NCBI GenBank assembly: GCA_963753615.1
Contig: CAVWCW010000007.1
Span: forward strand, 218,933 to 282,932
From: CAVWCW01 sp963753615
Lineage (GTDB): Bacteria > Pseudomonadota > Gammaproteobacteria > Chromatiales > Chromatiaceae
Direction: 5' to 3'
DNA length: 64,000 bases
Shown: positions 8,509 through 18,241 of the stretch, piece by piece
How positions within the stretch are numbered: position 1 is the stretch's first letter
How the letters are laid out: the number at the start of each line of letters is the position of its first letter
Notes under the pieces: model-generated
Database searches by the model: none
What the model was told of the DNA's origin: nothing
The model's input: the letters and a program-made list of their open reading frames with translations, nothing else
Made by a program: the position numbers and the translations under genes

Positions 8509-9354
8509 CTAATCTCCCGCCTTCCAACGCAACCCCAGCTGGTACAGCTCGTTGCGCCGGGCGCCGGTAATCTCGGCGGCCAGGGCTGCGGCCCGCTTCA
8601 GCGGCAATTCGGCGGCGAGGATCCGCAGCACCCGCTCGGTCTCGCCAACCGCGGCCTCCACGGGCTCGGCACCGGCAACCAGCATCACGAACTCCCCCTT
8701 GCGTTGCTGCGGGTCGGCCTCGACCCGCCGCGCCAGTTCCCCCAACCCACCGGCGATAAAGGTTTCGTGCAGTTTGGTCAGCTCCCGCGCCAAAACCCCG
8801 CGGCGCTCGGCACCGAATAATTCCGCCAGATCCTGCAAAGTACCCAGGATGCGGTGGCTGGCCTCATAGAAAACCAGGGTGCGGGGCTCGCCGCGCAGGC
8901 CCTCGAGCCAACTGCGGCGAGCTGCCGGCCGGCGCGGGGCAAAGCCCTCGAAGAGGAAGCGGTCGCTGGGCAGACCCGCAGCGGAGAGCGCGCAAATCAG
9001 CGCGCTGGGCCCAGGCACCGGCACCACCGGGTGGCCGGCCTCGCGGGCCGCGCGCACCAAGACGAAACCCGGGTCGCTCACCAGCGGGGTGCCTGCATCC
9101 GAAATCAGCGCCAAGGCCTCCCCGGCCGCCAGGCGCGCCAACAGCCCGGGCAGCTTGTCGCGCTCATTGTGCTCGTGCAAGGAGGTCAGCATGGTCTGGA
9201 TCCCGTAATGGGACAGCAGGCGGCGGCTGTGACGGGTATCCTCGGCGGCAATCAGGTCAACGCGCCCCAGCACATCCAGAGCCCGGCGCGAGATATCGTT
9301 CAGGTTCCCCAGCGGGGTGGCCACCACATAAAGTCCCGCTTCGGCAATTGACAC
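8509..9354 (-). CDS. rsmI: RsmI, 16S rRNA (cytidine(1402)-2'-O)-methyltransferase
   Basis: SAM-dependent tetrapyrrole-methylase-fold enzyme that 2'-O-methylates C1402, the same nucleotide targeted by RsmH upstream. About 281 residues from a GTG start (MSIAEAGLYVVATPLGNL) with GGGGGA six bases upstream. A longer in-frame ATG at 9408 adds a leader without homology and would reach almost to the lpoA start. Signatures include IAAEDTRHSRRLLSHYGI, LISDAGTPLVSDPG and PVPGPSALICALSAAGLP. It is divergently transcribed from lpoA, the standard arrangement. Confidence 0.95.
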   Translation of the reverse strand: MSIAEAGLYVVATPLGNLNDISRRALDVLGRVDLIAAEDTRHSRRLLSHYGIQTMLTSLHEHNERDKLPGLLARLAAGEALALISDAGTPLVSDPGFVLVRAAREAGHPVVPVPGPSALICALSAAGLPSDRFLFEGFAPRRPAARRSWLEGLRGEPRTLVFYEASHRILGTLQDLAELFGAERRGVLARELTKLHETFIAGGLGELARRVEADPQQRKGEFVMLVAGAEPVEAAVGETERVLRILAAELPLKRAAALAAEITGARRNELYQLGLRWKAGD

Positions 9355-9445
9355 GCTATCCCCCAGAAAACATACTGGCTCGGTGCCGAAAAAGCACCGC
9401 CACCCCAACCGTATATCTCAGCATCCTGCCCCCAGCCACCTCGCC

Positions 9446-11362
9446 ATGCAAGCCATTCGCCTCCTGCTAGTCCTGTCCCCCCTGTTGCTCGCGCTGTCGG
9501 GCTGCGCGCCGACGCCGACGCGCCCCAGCCCGCCGCCGCAGATAGCCGCCGGCCAAGCAGAAGGAGCGGCCCTCGAGGCCCGCGGCGAGCATGCGGCAGC
9601 CGCCGCCCTTTACCGCCAGCTGGCCCAGAGCAGCGCAGCGCCCTGGCGCCAGGATATGCTGCTGCTGGCAGCCCAGGCCTTGCTGGCGGATGGAGCGGCG
9701 GCGGAGGCCAACGCCGTGCTCACGGAACTAGGGTTGTCCGAACTCAATGCTGACCAAGCCGAGCACCTGCGACTGCTGCAGGCCGAGGCCGAACTCGCCC
9801 TGGGCCGGCCGGACCAGGTTCTGGCCCGGCTCGGCTCGGCTCCCCCGGCGGACGCGGCACCGGAGCGCCGGCGGGCCTATCATCGCCTGCGCGCCGAAGC
9901 CCTGGCGGACCTGGGCCAATACTGGGACAGCGCCCTGGAGCTCGTCGAACTGGATCCCTGGCTGGAACAGGCGGAGCGCCTCGACAACCAGCTCGCCATC
10001 GTTGGCCAACTCAACCGCCTGCCCCAGGCCGAACTCCTGGCTCCCCGCCCCTACCAGCCGGAACTCAGCGGCTGGCTGGCGCTGGCGGTGATCCTGCGGA
10101 CCCCGGCTACCGACCTGGCCGAGGCCGAGCCCCGGATCGCCGACTGGCGCCTGCGCCACCCCGGCCACCCAGCCCTTCCCGAGCTGCCCCAGGCCTGGTT
10201 TGCCCGTCTACTGGCGGAGGTCTACCGGCCACGACAGATCGCCGTGCTGCTACCAGAAAGCGGACGCTTCCAGTGGGTGGCGGCGGCCCTGCGCGCGGGC
10301 ATCATCGCCGCCTACTTCGAGCAGCCGCCGGCCGAGCGCCCAAGCCTGAGATTTTACGACAGCGCCGATCCGAACCAGCTCTGGCCCCTGTTCCAGCAGG
10401 CCGTGGCGGACGGTGCCGAAATGGTGCTGGGCCCCCTGGACAAAGACGCGGTGATCCAGCTGGCACGCGCCGGCGAGTTGCCTGTGCCGGTGTTGGCCCT
10501 GAACCAGGTCCCGCCGGAGCCCGGCTTCGCCCCCGAACTCTACCAGTTTGCCCTGGCCCCGGAAGATGAGGCGCGCCAGGCGGCCGAACGTGCTTGGTCG
10601 CAGGGCTTCAGCCGGGCCCTGGTGCTCACGCCGGCCGACGACTGGGGCGAGCGGCTGTATGCCAGCTTCCGCGAGCGTTGGCTGGAACTGGGCGGCGGTA
10701 TCGCCGACCACCAGCGCTACGACCCGCAACAGCGCGACTACTCCGACACCCTGCGGGCCCTGCTCGATCTCGACCTCAGCCGCGACCGGTTGCAGGAGAT
10801 GCAACGCCTGCTCGGTCGCAACCTCGAATTTGAACCGCGCCGCCGTGCGGATGCGGAATTTGTGTTCCTCGCCGCCCGCCCGGATCCGGCGCGGGCGCTG
10901 CGCCCTCAGCTACAGTTCCACCACGCCGGCGACCTGCCGGTGCTGGCGAGTTCACACCTGTTCAACGGCGAACGCAATCCAGCCCGGGATCGAGACCTGG
11001 ACGGGATCAGTTTCCCCGACCTGCCCTGGCTGTTCGACCAGGCCCCGAACCCCGGCCTGAGCCGCGACCGCCTGGCCGCTACCCTGCCCGACTTCAGCCA
11101 GCGCTTGGCCCGCTTCTACGCCATGGGCATCGACAGCTATATCCTGGTAGCGCACCTGGCCAGGCTGCGCCGCAACCCGGGAAGCGGCCTGGACGCCAAC
11201 ACCGGCCAACTCTACCTGGACGATTTCAACCGGGTCCACCGCCGCCTGACCTGGGCGCGCTTCATCGACGGCAGCCCGCAACCGGTGGATACGCTGCCGG
11301 CACCGGTCCCGACGCCGGGCGCACCTGCCACAGAGCCAACAACCACGGGCAACGCCCCATAG
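9446..11362 (+). CDS. lpoA: LpoA, outer-membrane lipoprotein activator of penicillin-binding protein
   Basis: Outer-membrane lipoprotein that in E. coli activates PBP1A from outside the peptidoglycan. 638 residues from MQAIRLLLVL; the lipobox LSGC places the lipidated Cys at residue 20. The N-terminal half is rich in helical Ala/Leu/Glu repeats (TPR-like). The C-terminal half is a periplasmic-binding-protein-like domain (IAVLLPESGRFQWVAAALRAG, VLGPLDKDAVIQLA). The tail is Pro/Thr-rich. The next ATG follows the stop directly, so it is cotranscribed with the YraN gene. Confidence 0.93.
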   Translation: MQAIRLLLVLSPLLLALSGCAPTPTRPSPPPQIAAGQAEGAALEARGEHAAAAALYRQLAQSSAAPWRQDMLLLAAQALLADGAAAEANAVLTELGLSELNADQAEHLRLLQAEAELALGRPDQVLARLGSAPPADAAPERRRAYHRLRAEALADLGQYWDSALELVELDPWLEQAERLDNQLAIVGQLNRLPQAELLAPRPYQPELSGWLALAVILRTPATDLAEAEPRIADWRLRHPGHPALPELPQAWFARLLAEVYRPRQIAVLLPESGRFQWVAAALRAGIIAAYFEQPPAERPSLRFYDSADPNQLWPLFQQAVADGAEMVLGPLDKDAVIQLARAGELPVPVLALNQVPPEPGFAPELYQFALAPEDEARQAAERAWSQGFSRALVLTPADDWGERLYASFRERWLELGGGIADHQRYDPQQRDYSDTLRALLDLDLSRDRLQEMQRLLGRNLEFEPRRRADAEFVFLAARPDPARALRPQLQFHHAGDLPVLASSHLFNGERNPARDRDLDGISFPDLPWLFDQAPNPGLSRDRLAATLPDFSQRLARFYAMGIDSYILVAHLARLRRNPGSGLDANTGQLYLDDFNRVHRRLTWARFIDGSPQPVDTLPAPVPTPGAPATEPTTTGNAP

Positions 11363-11737
11363 ATGCCTCCGGGCCAGGAGAAAGCAGCGGGACCCAGCGG
11401 CGCCGAGGCCGAAGAACTGGCCTGCGCTTGGCTGCAGGCGCGGGGACTGCGGCTGCGCGAGCGCAACTACCGCTCCCGACGCGGCGAGATCGACCTGATC
11501 ATGCAGGACGGGGACCAACTGGTTTTCGTCGAAGTGCGGTATCGCCGCAACAACCGCTACGGCTCGGCCGCGGAAAGCGTCACCGCCGCCAAGCAGGCGC
11601 GCCTGATCAGCGCAGCCAGTCAATATCTGCAAAACCAAAGCGGCACCTTGGCCTGCCGCTTCGACGTGTTGGCCCTGTCGGGCCTCGAAGGCGAGCGGGT
11701 CGACTGGATCCGCGATGCCTTCCAGGCTGCCGGTTGA
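11363..11737 (+). CDS. yraN: YraN family (UPF0102) predicted endonuclease-like protein
   Basis: 124 residues, standard for UPF0102, whose fold resembles Holliday-junction and archaeal nucleases. GAEAEELACAWLQARGLRL is followed by the RGEIDLIMQDGDQLVFVEVRYR core carrying the E...D...E-x-R residues of the PD-(D/E)xK-like site. No biochemical role is established for the family. The start codon directly follows the lpoA stop, and diaA lies 84 bases downstream. Confidence 0.92.
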   Translation: MPPGQEKAAGPSGAEAEELACAWLQARGLRLRERNYRSRRGEIDLIMQDGDQLVFVEVRYRRNNRYGSAAESVTAAKQARLISAASQYLQNQSGTLACRFDVLALSGLEGERVDWIRDAFQAAG

Positions 11738-11821
11738 GCCGCCCTCTCCCCGTTGTGGCAACGGTGCTGGTACAATCCGGCGATCGGTGATGCCCGGCCG
11801 TGCCCTGGAGAAACTCGCCCC

Positions 11822-12415
11822 ATGTCCCTGCAACTGAACCAACGGGTCCAGCAACTGTTCGAGGAGAGCATCCAGACCAAGGCTGAGGCGCTACCGCTGC
11901 TGGAGCAGCCGATTGTCGACGCCGCCGAATTGATCGTCGCCCAACTGCTGAACGGCGCCAAACTGCTGAGCTGTGGCAACGGTGGATCCGCGGCTGACGC
12001 CCAGCACCTGGCTTCGGAGATGCTCAACCGTTTTGAACGCGAACGCCCCGGACTGCCAGCGGTCGCCCTTACGACCGACAGCTCCACCCTGACCTCGATC
12101 GCCAACGACTACGCCTTCGATCAAGTATTTTCCAAACAAATCCACGCCCTGGGCCAGCCGGGAGATCTGCTGCTGGTGATCTCCACCAGCGGCGACTCCC
12201 CGAACGTGCTGCAAGCGGTGCAGGCTGCCCACGAGCGGGAGATGTTCGTAATCGGCCTGAACGGGCGCGACGGTGGTGCGCTGGCGCCCCTATTGAGCGA
12301 GACCGACATCGAGGTCAGGGTGCCCGCAGACTCCACCGCCCGCATCCAGGAGGTGCATCTGTTGATCATCCACTGCCTGTGCGATTTGATAGATCGACAA
12401 CTACTCGGCCACTAG
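11822..12415 (+). CDS. diaA: DiaA / GmhA-like SIS-domain protein
   Basis: 197 residues of a single SIS domain: CGNGGSAADAQHLASE, ALTTDSSTLTSIANDY, VISTSGDSPNVLQAV and RIQEVHLLIIHCLCDLID. In E. coli DiaA binds DnaA and promotes initiation at oriC; GmhA, a close paralog, isomerises sedoheptulose 7-phosphate for LPS heptose. The position between yraN and dolP is the diaA context, so DiaA is preferred. The start MSLQLNQRV is the Met that aligns with the family. Confidence 0.9.
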   Translation: MSLQLNQRVQQLFEESIQTKAEALPLLEQPIVDAAELIVAQLLNGAKLLSCGNGGSAADAQHLASEMLNRFERERPGLPAVALTTDSSTLTSIANDYAFDQVFSKQIHALGQPGDLLLVISTSGDSPNVLQAVQAAHEREMFVIGLNGRDGGALAPLLSETDIEVRVPADSTARIQEVHLLIIHCLCDLIDRQLLGH

Positions 12416-12425
12416 GAGTCTTGCC

Positions 12426-13019
12426 ATGCCCCCACATACCCGCTTTTTGCTCGCGCCTTTGATGCTCGCCCTGGGACTGCTGTTGAGCGGCTGCGGCGCG
12501 GTCGTGGTTGGCGGTGCCGCCACCGGCGCCGCCATAGTCTACGACCGGCGCGACGCCGAGACCGTTCTGGACGACCAGAAGATAGAAATTCAGGTCCTCG
12601 ATCTCAAGGATAAGAACCCGCAGTTGGCGGAGCAAACCCAGATCTCCGCCACCAGCTACAATCGGTTGGTGCTGCTCACCGGCCAGGCCGGCAGCGTGGA
12701 CGCCAGCCGCCGCTTCGCCGCCCTGGTAGCGCGCATCCCCGGGGTCAAACGGGTGATCAACGAGGTGCAGATCGGCCCCAACCTCTCCCTGGCCCAGCAG
12801 AGCAACGACAGCTATCTGACAGGCAAGGTCAAGACCGCCCTGTTCGGCGTCGAAGCGGAGGGATTCGAGGCCTCCCGCATCAAGGTGGTCAGCCACAGTG
12901 GAGCCGTCTATCTGATGGGACTGGTCACCCAGCGCGAAGCCGAACTAGCGGTTGAAGAGGCCCGTACCATCGGCGGCGTGGCGAAAGTGGTTAGGGTCTT
13001 TGAATACATCCAGGGCTGA
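12426..13019 (+). CDS. dolP: DolP (YraP), BON-domain outer-membrane lipoprotein
   Basis: Envelope-integrity lipoprotein. 197 residues with a signal peptide ending in the lipobox LSGC (Cys23, then Gly24, so outer-membrane sorting is expected), a Gly-rich segment VVVGGAATGAA, then two BON domains (about 60-115 and 135-190). It follows diaA by ten bases and ends one base before glcD, so the run lpoA-yraN-diaA-dolP-glcD may be one transcript. Confidence 0.92.
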   Translation: MPPHTRFLLAPLMLALGLLLSGCGAVVVGGAATGAAIVYDRRDAETVLDDQKIEIQVLDLKDKNPQLAEQTQISATSYNRLVLLTGQAGSVDASRRFAALVARIPGVKRVINEVQIGPNLSLAQQSNDSYLTGKVKTALFGVEAEGFEASRIKVVSHSGAVYLMGLVTQREAELAVEEARTIGGVAKVVRVFEYIQG

Positions 13020-13020
13020 G

Positions 13021-14418
13021 ATGCCACTGAACCCGGCCCTGCTGCGAAGACTGCGGCAGGTGCTGGGTGCGGACCAAGTGCTCGACGACCCGGCCGACTG
13101 TTGGCCGTATGGCTACGACAACAGCCGCCGCCAGGCCCTGCCCGCGGCAGTGGCCTTCGCCACCGAAGAAGGCCCCATCGTCGAACTGGTGCGGCTATGC
13201 GGCGCCGAGGGCCTGCCCCTTATCGCTCGCGGCCGCGGCACCGGCACCACCGGCGCCACCGTCCCCGACCGAGGCGGCATCGTGCTGTCGCTCGAACGCA
13301 TGGATCGCATCCTGGAGATTGATCCGGCCAACCGCCTAGCCCGGGTCGAGCCCGGAGTCACCAACCAGCAATTGCAGGATGCCCTCGCTCCGCACGGCTT
13401 TTTCTGGCCCCCGGACCCAACCAGCGCTGCCACCTGCACCATCGGCGGCAACCTGGCTTACAATTCGGCCGGCCCGCGAGCAGTGAAGTACGGCACCCCG
13501 CGAGAGAACACGCTGGGCCTGCGGGCGGTGACCGGGGCGGGCGAGGCGATTCGCACCGGGGTGCGAACCACCAAGGGCGTGGTGGGCTACGACCTAACCC
13601 GGCTGCTAATCGGCAGCGAGGGAACCCTGGCCATCATTACCGAGGCCACACTGAAGCTGACCCCCCTGCCGGAGGCCAAGCGCACCCTGCGCGCGAGCTA
13701 CCGGGACATCCAAGCCGCCGCCCTTGCGGTATCCGCGATCATGGCCCAGCCGGTGGTTCCCTGCGCCCTGGAATTAATGGACCGCGCATGCCTGCGGCTG
13801 GTACGCGACTTCGCGAAGCTGGACTTGGAGACCTCCGCCGGGGCCCTGCTGATGATCGAGGTCGACGGGCACCAGGCCTTGTTGGACCACGCGGTGGCGG
13901 CCATTGAAGCCGCCGCCAGGGTTCCCGGTCTAGTGGAGGTCCGCTCGGCAGCGAACCAGCAGGAGATTGACGCCTTGTGGAAGACCCGCAAGGCCCTGTC
14001 TCCGGCCCTGCGCAATGCGGCGCCGAAGAAAATCAACGAAGACGTCGCGGTGCCGGTATCCGCGATCCCGGACCTGATCGACGGGCTGGAGCGCCTGAGC
14101 CGGGAAAGCGGCATCCAGATCGTCAACTTCGGCCATGCCGGCAACGGCAATATCCACGTCAACCTGCTGCTGGACCCGGACGAGCCGACCCAGGCGGCGA
14201 ACGCGCCAGACTGCTTGAGCGCAGTATTCGATTTGGTGCTGAGGCTCGGGGGCACCCTGTCCGGCGAACACGGGGTGGGGCTGGCGAAGCGCGACTTCGT
14301 TGCCCGGGAGATCGACGCCGGCAGCATGCGCCTGATGCGAGCCATCCAGCGCGACTTCGACCCAAAAGGGATTCTCAACCCGGGCAAGGGCCTGCCCGTA
14401 GGGCCTGAGACGGGTTAA
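13021..14418 (+). CDS. glcD: FAD-linked oxidase, glycolate oxidase subunit GlcD type
   Basis: Flavoprotein expected to oxidise a 2-hydroxy acid such as glycolate or D-lactate. 465 residues. The FAD_binding_4 domain at about 40-220 includes LPLIARGRGTGTTGATVPDRGG and PDPTSAATCTIGGNLAYNSAGP. The C-terminal FAD-oxidase domain has NFGHAGNGNIHVNLL and SGEHGVGLAKR. The start is the ATG directly after the dolP stop. No GlcE or GlcF subunit is adjacent, so it may be a stand-alone D-lactate/2-hydroxyglutarate type enzyme; substrate is undecided. In a Calvin-cycle organism, glycolate salvage would be a sensible role (inference). Confidence 0.88.
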   Translation: MPLNPALLRRLRQVLGADQVLDDPADCWPYGYDNSRRQALPAAVAFATEEGPIVELVRLCGAEGLPLIARGRGTGTTGATVPDRGGIVLSLERMDRILEIDPANRLARVEPGVTNQQLQDALAPHGFFWPPDPTSAATCTIGGNLAYNSAGPRAVKYGTPRENTLGLRAVTGAGEAIRTGVRTTKGVVGYDLTRLLIGSEGTLAIITEATLKLTPLPEAKRTLRASYRDIQAAALAVSAIMAQPVVPCALELMDRACLRLVRDFAKLDLETSAGALLMIEVDGHQALLDHAVAAIEAAARVPGLVEVRSAANQQEIDALWKTRKALSPALRNAAPKKINEDVAVPVSAIPDLIDGLERLSRESGIQIVNFGHAGNGNIHVNLLLDPDEPTQAANAPDCLSAVFDLVLRLGGTLSGEHGVGLAKRDFVAREIDAGSMRLMRAIQRDFDPKGILNPGKGLPVGPETG

Positions 14419-14424
14419 CCGACC

Positions 14425-16280
14425 ATGGCGCCGGGACAACCGCATCCTCCGTCCCGTAAGGCAGCCCGTCCTGCTGCCGAAACCAAACCGGAACCCACAG
14501 ACAGCGTCGCGGTGGGCCGCCCCCAGGGCGGCCGGCTCGGGGTACGCGGCAAGCTTTTCATCGTTTCCCTGGTCCTGATATTGCTGGTGGGCCTGGCCTC
14601 CGGCGGCTACCTTGAACTGCAAATGCGGCGCTGGATCGGCGAGCGGGTGGAGACCGAGTTGCTGCGCCAGGCCGCCACCGCCAAGCAGCACGTCGAGCTG
14701 GTATTGGGTCAGGCAGCGCCGGACCTGGACCAGCTAGCCGACCAGCTGGGCGCGGCCAGCGCCAGCCGGATCACCCTGATCGCCCCGGACGGTTGGGTGG
14801 CAGGCGACTCCGAACTCTCGCCCCAGCAGCTGACCACACTGGAGAACCACGGCAGCCGACCGGAGGTTCTCGCCGCCCGGGCCGGCGGACGTGGCATCAA
14901 CCGCCGCTTCAGTACCACCCTGGACACCGAGATGCTGTACGTGGCAATCAAACTGGACAGCCAGCCCCCGGGCTGGGTGCTGCGCATCTCCCGCCCGCTG
15001 GCGGCGGTGGACCGGGCGATTCGGGACCTCCATCTGCATCTGATCGTCGCCGGTCTGCTGGGCCTGGTCATCGCCGTGTTCATGAGCGGCCTGGCCTCTC
15101 ACCTTTCGACCCGAGCCCTGCGCGCCTTGGTGCGGCATGCCCACGGCAGTGCCCGCCCCGAGTCCACCGCCCCGCCCCGGCAGGCGACGAGATCCAGGGG
15201 CTGCTCGGGTCCTTCGACGAACTGGCTCAGGCGTTGCAGCTGCAGATGGACCGCCTGGCCCAGGAGCGGGACCGCTCGCAGGCGATCCTCGACTGCATGG
15301 GGGAGGCCCTTTTCGCCCTGGACGCCCAGCAGCGGGTGATCATGGTGAACCAAGCCGCCCTGGACCTGCTGCGGCTGGAGCATCCGCCGCTTGGGACCCG
15401 TCTCAGCGAGATCACCAGCGTCCCCGCACTGGAGGAAACCCTGGCCCAGGCCTCGGCCGGCGAGTTGGTGGGCAGCGAGTTCACCCTCCCAACCCCGGGG
15501 CCGCGCGAGATCCTGGCTCGGGCCGCTCCGCTGCGCCTCAGCGGCGGCAGCGTGGTGGTCATGCACGACATCACCGACCTGAGACGGATGGAGCGCTCGC
15601 TGCGGGATTTCGTGGCCAACGCTTCCCATGAACTGCGCACCCCGGTCAGTGTGATCCGCGCCAATGCCGAAACCCTGGCCGACGGCGCCATTGATGACCC
15701 GGGCGTCGCTCACCGCTTGCTGACCACCCTGGAGCGCAACGCCGAGCGCCTGGTGAATATCGTCACCGACCTGCTGGACCTTTCCCGACTGGATGCTTAC
15801 CAGTACCAGATTCGACCCGAGCCGGTCCGCCTGGCGCCGGCATTGGCCAGCTGCGCCGACGCCTTGGCCCCAGTGGCAGGAGAACGGGAGATCGAACTGG
15901 TGCTGGAGGCCGACCCAAATCTTTGGGTGCTGGCAGACTCAAGGGGCGTGGACCAGATCCTGCTTAACCTGGCCCACAACGCCCTCAAGCACGGTCCGCC
16001 CGGAAGCCAAGTGGTGATTCGCGCCCGGCGCCGAGAATCGGGGATACGGATCGAGGTGATGGACAGCGGACCAGGGATCGCCCCGGAGCACCGGGAACGC
16101 CTGTTCGAGCGCTTCTACCGGGTCGACACCGCCCGCTCGCGCCAGACCGGTGGCACCGGGCTCGGGCTGGCCATCGTAAAGACCCTGGTAGACGCCATGC
16201 AAGGAACCACCGGGATGGAGCCGAACCAGCCCCGAGGTTCGATCTTCTGGGTACAGCTTCCCGCGGCGGACCGACCCTGA
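14425..16280 (+). CDS. PhoR-like sensor histidine kinase (one frameshift as sequenced)
   Basis: Membrane sensor kinase of about 618 residues. A Pro/basic N-terminus is followed by TM1 (LFIVSLVLILLVGLASGGY), a periplasmic sensor segment and TM2 (LIVAGLLGLVIAVFMSGLA). After a HAMP-like linker come a PAS domain (AILDCMGEALFALDAQQRV), HisKA with the phospho-His in NASHELRTPVSVIRAN, and HATPase_c (N box LNLAHNALKHG, G boxes DSGPGIAPEH and GTGLGLAIVK). The frame breaks near 15,178 inside a C-rich run; adding one C to the CCCC at that place restores APPPAGDEIQGLL. No response regulator is adjacent. Confidence 0.88.
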
Positions 16281-16286
16281 GGAGGG

Positions 16287-16964
16287 TCAGACTTCGGCTA
16301 TCCAGCGGCTGGTCGCCTCCAGGATCTCGTCCCACACCTCCCGATCACCCCGGCCAAGCCGCTTGGGGAGGCGGAACGAGTGGTCGCCGCCCTCGACCAG
16401 GTGCAGCCGGGCGCGTGCGCCCAGCCGAGCCAGCACCGGCCGCAGCAGTTCCAGCCGACACAGGGGATCGCGGGTCCCCTCGACAAACAACATCGGGCAT
16501 CCAATCTCCGCCAGATGGCCGTCGCGCAGCCGCTCCGGCTTGCCCGCCGGGTGCAGCGGATAACCGAGAAACAGCAGTCCTTCGCAGTCCGCACCGGCGG
16601 CCGCAAGGTGCGAGGCCACCCGTCCACCCATGCTCTTTCCGCCCAAGAACAGGCGCCCAGGCGTCAGCTCCGGGTCACCCCGCACTGCGGCCAGAACCCC
16701 ATGCCAGGCCGCCTCTAGGCGCGGCATTCGGTCCGGCACCCTGCGCCCGTGCTCGGCATAGGGAAAGTTGAACTTGACGCTCAACAGCCCGCGCTCCGCC
16801 AGTCCCAGATGGATGGCGCTGAGAAACGGGCTGTGCATGTCGTTGCCCGCGCCATGCGCCAACACCACCGCGCTGGCGCCGGCGCCAACGCCGGGAGGCA
16901 ACGCCCAGAGCGAGCTGACCCGCCCGTGCGGCCCGAGATCGATTGTGCGCTCCAGGATTCGCAT
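16287..16964 (-). CDS. Alpha/beta hydrolase, TEX30/KANL3-like family
   Basis: 225-residue soluble hydrolase. HGAGNDMHSPFL near the N-terminus is the oxyanion region. GGKSMGGRVASHL is the nucleophile elbow (Ser in KSMGG), LFVEGTRDPL carries the likely acid Asp and EGGDHSF the His of the triad. Resembles dienelactone-hydrolase-like proteins often annotated as alpha/beta hydrolase of unknown substrate. It is convergent with the histidine kinase gene, with only six bases between stops. Confidence 0.85.
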   Translation of the reverse strand: MRILERTIDLGPHGRVSSLWALPPGVGAGASAVVLAHGAGNDMHSPFLSAIHLGLAERGLLSVKFNFPYAEHGRRVPDRMPRLEAAWHGVLAAVRGDPELTPGRLFLGGKSMGGRVASHLAAAGADCEGLLFLGYPLHPAGKPERLRDGHLAEIGCPMLFVEGTRDPLCRLELLRPVLARLGARARLHLVEGGDHSFRLPKRLGRGDREVWDEILEATSRWIAEV

Positions 16965-17268
16965 CGCAGGTCTCCAACGAAGAACCGGTGACGGCAGAGA
17001 TCGGGCGCTGACCGACGAAGCCCTTATAGCCGTTAGGGATTGCGAGCGGCAGCAAGCCGGCAGGAAATTCCATTATAAAAAATGTTATTATATAACGATT
17101 AACTCGGCCCGATGCGCACCGAGCCATAGGTTCCGTCCCGCTTAGCGGGCCGCTCTATTGCCCGGCAACCGCGTCTGCTGTAGTCTGCTGCGAGAATTTT
17201 GCGCCGGCCCAGCCCGCCGCTTTTGGATTCCGAGCACCAGACGAAATTTGAGATCGAGGGAGATCAGC
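16965..17268. other. Intergenic region between hydrolase and phosphoribulokinase 1
   Basis: No gene seen. The notable part is an AT-rich block at 17,070-17,100 in otherwise GC-rich DNA, with TTATA and TATAA about 13 bases apart as an inverted pair. It may hold the promoter or a regulator site for the downstream phosphoribulokinase. Confidence 0.4.
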
Positions 17269-18159
17269 ATGTCCAAGAAACACCCTATTGTCGCCGTAAC
17301 CGGCTCCTCCGGCGCCGGCACCACCACCGTCAAGCGCGCCTTCGAGCACATCTTCCTGCGCGACGGAGTCAACCCGGCCATTATCGAGGGCGACAGTTTC
17401 CACAGCCTGAATCGGGCCGAGTTCCGAGAGGCGGTCAAGGCGGCGGAGGCTGAGGGCAATAACCACTTCAGCCACTTCGGCCCCGAGGCCAATCACTTCG
17501 ACAAGCTGGCCGAGTTGTTCAAGACCTATGGCGAGACCGGCGGCGGCAAGAAGCGCTATTACCTACACAGCCAGGAAGAGGCCGACGAGCACAATGCAAG
17601 ACTCGGCATCAGCAAGGGCCCGGGCGAGTTTACGCCCTGGGAAGACGTGCCCTCCGGCACCGATCTGCTGTTCTACGAGGGCTTGCACGGACTGGCTCAA
17701 GACGGCACCAGCGACGTCGCCCAGCACGTTGACCTCGGGGTCGGCGTGGTGCCGATCGTCAACTTGGAGTGGATCCAGAAGATCCACCGCGACAGCGCCG
17801 AGCGCGGCTACAGCGCGGAGGCCATTGTCGACACCATCCTGCGCCGCATGCCGGACTACATCAACTACATTACGCCCCAGTTCTCGCGCACCGACATCAA
17901 CTTCCAGCGCGTGTCCACGGTCGACACCTCCAACCCCTTCATCGCCCGCGACATCCCGACCCCGGACGAGAGCTTCGTGGTGATCCGCTTCAAGGACCCG
18001 AATAAGTTCAACACCGACTTCGTCTACCTGCAGAGCATGATCCAGAATTCCTTCATGTCGCGCCGCAACACCCTGGTTGTGCCGGGCGGCAAGATGGGCT
18101 TCGCCATGGAAGTCGTGCTGGGGCCGATCATCGAACAGATGATGGACGAACGCGGCTGA
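17269..18159 (+). CDS. Phosphoribulokinase (copy 1)
   Basis: Phosphorylates ribulose 5-phosphate to ribulose 1,5-bisphosphate, the RuBisCO substrate. 296 residues, the size of the octameric bacterial type. The P-loop is GSSGAGTTT at residues 11-19. Other family features are EGDSFHSLNR, HFGPEANHFD, DLLFYEGLHG, NLEWIQKIHRD and the C-terminal PGGKMGFAMEVVL. The start is the ATG after GGGAGATCAGC; an in-frame extension upstream is not homologous. No RuBisCO genes are nearby. A paralog lies at 38,306. Could be labelled cbbP or prkB. Confidence 0.96.
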   Translation: MSKKHPIVAVTGSSGAGTTTVKRAFEHIFLRDGVNPAIIEGDSFHSLNRAEFREAVKAAEAEGNNHFSHFGPEANHFDKLAELFKTYGETGGGKKRYYLHSQEEADEHNARLGISKGPGEFTPWEDVPSGTDLLFYEGLHGLAQDGTSDVAQHVDLGVGVVPIVNLEWIQKIHRDSAERGYSAEAIVDTILRRMPDYINYITPQFSRTDINFQRVSTVDTSNPFIARDIPTPDESFVVIRFKDPNKFNTDFVYLQSMIQNSFMSRRNTLVVPGGKMGFAMEVVLGPIIEQMMDERG

Positions 18160-18174
18160 CCCTGAGGCGGAGCC

Positions 18175-18192
18175 TGGCACAGGGAGGTGCCA
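18175..18192. terminator. Possible bidirectional hairpin between prk1 and dxs
   Basis: TGGCAC-AGGGAG-GTGCCA forms a 6-bp stem between two convergent genes. No T run follows on either strand, so this is a weak call based on position. Confidence 0.3.
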
Positions 18193-18241
18193 CCGTCTTA
18201 GCCCTGCTTTCTACCGCGCCAGGGCCCCTGCCGCATACGCA

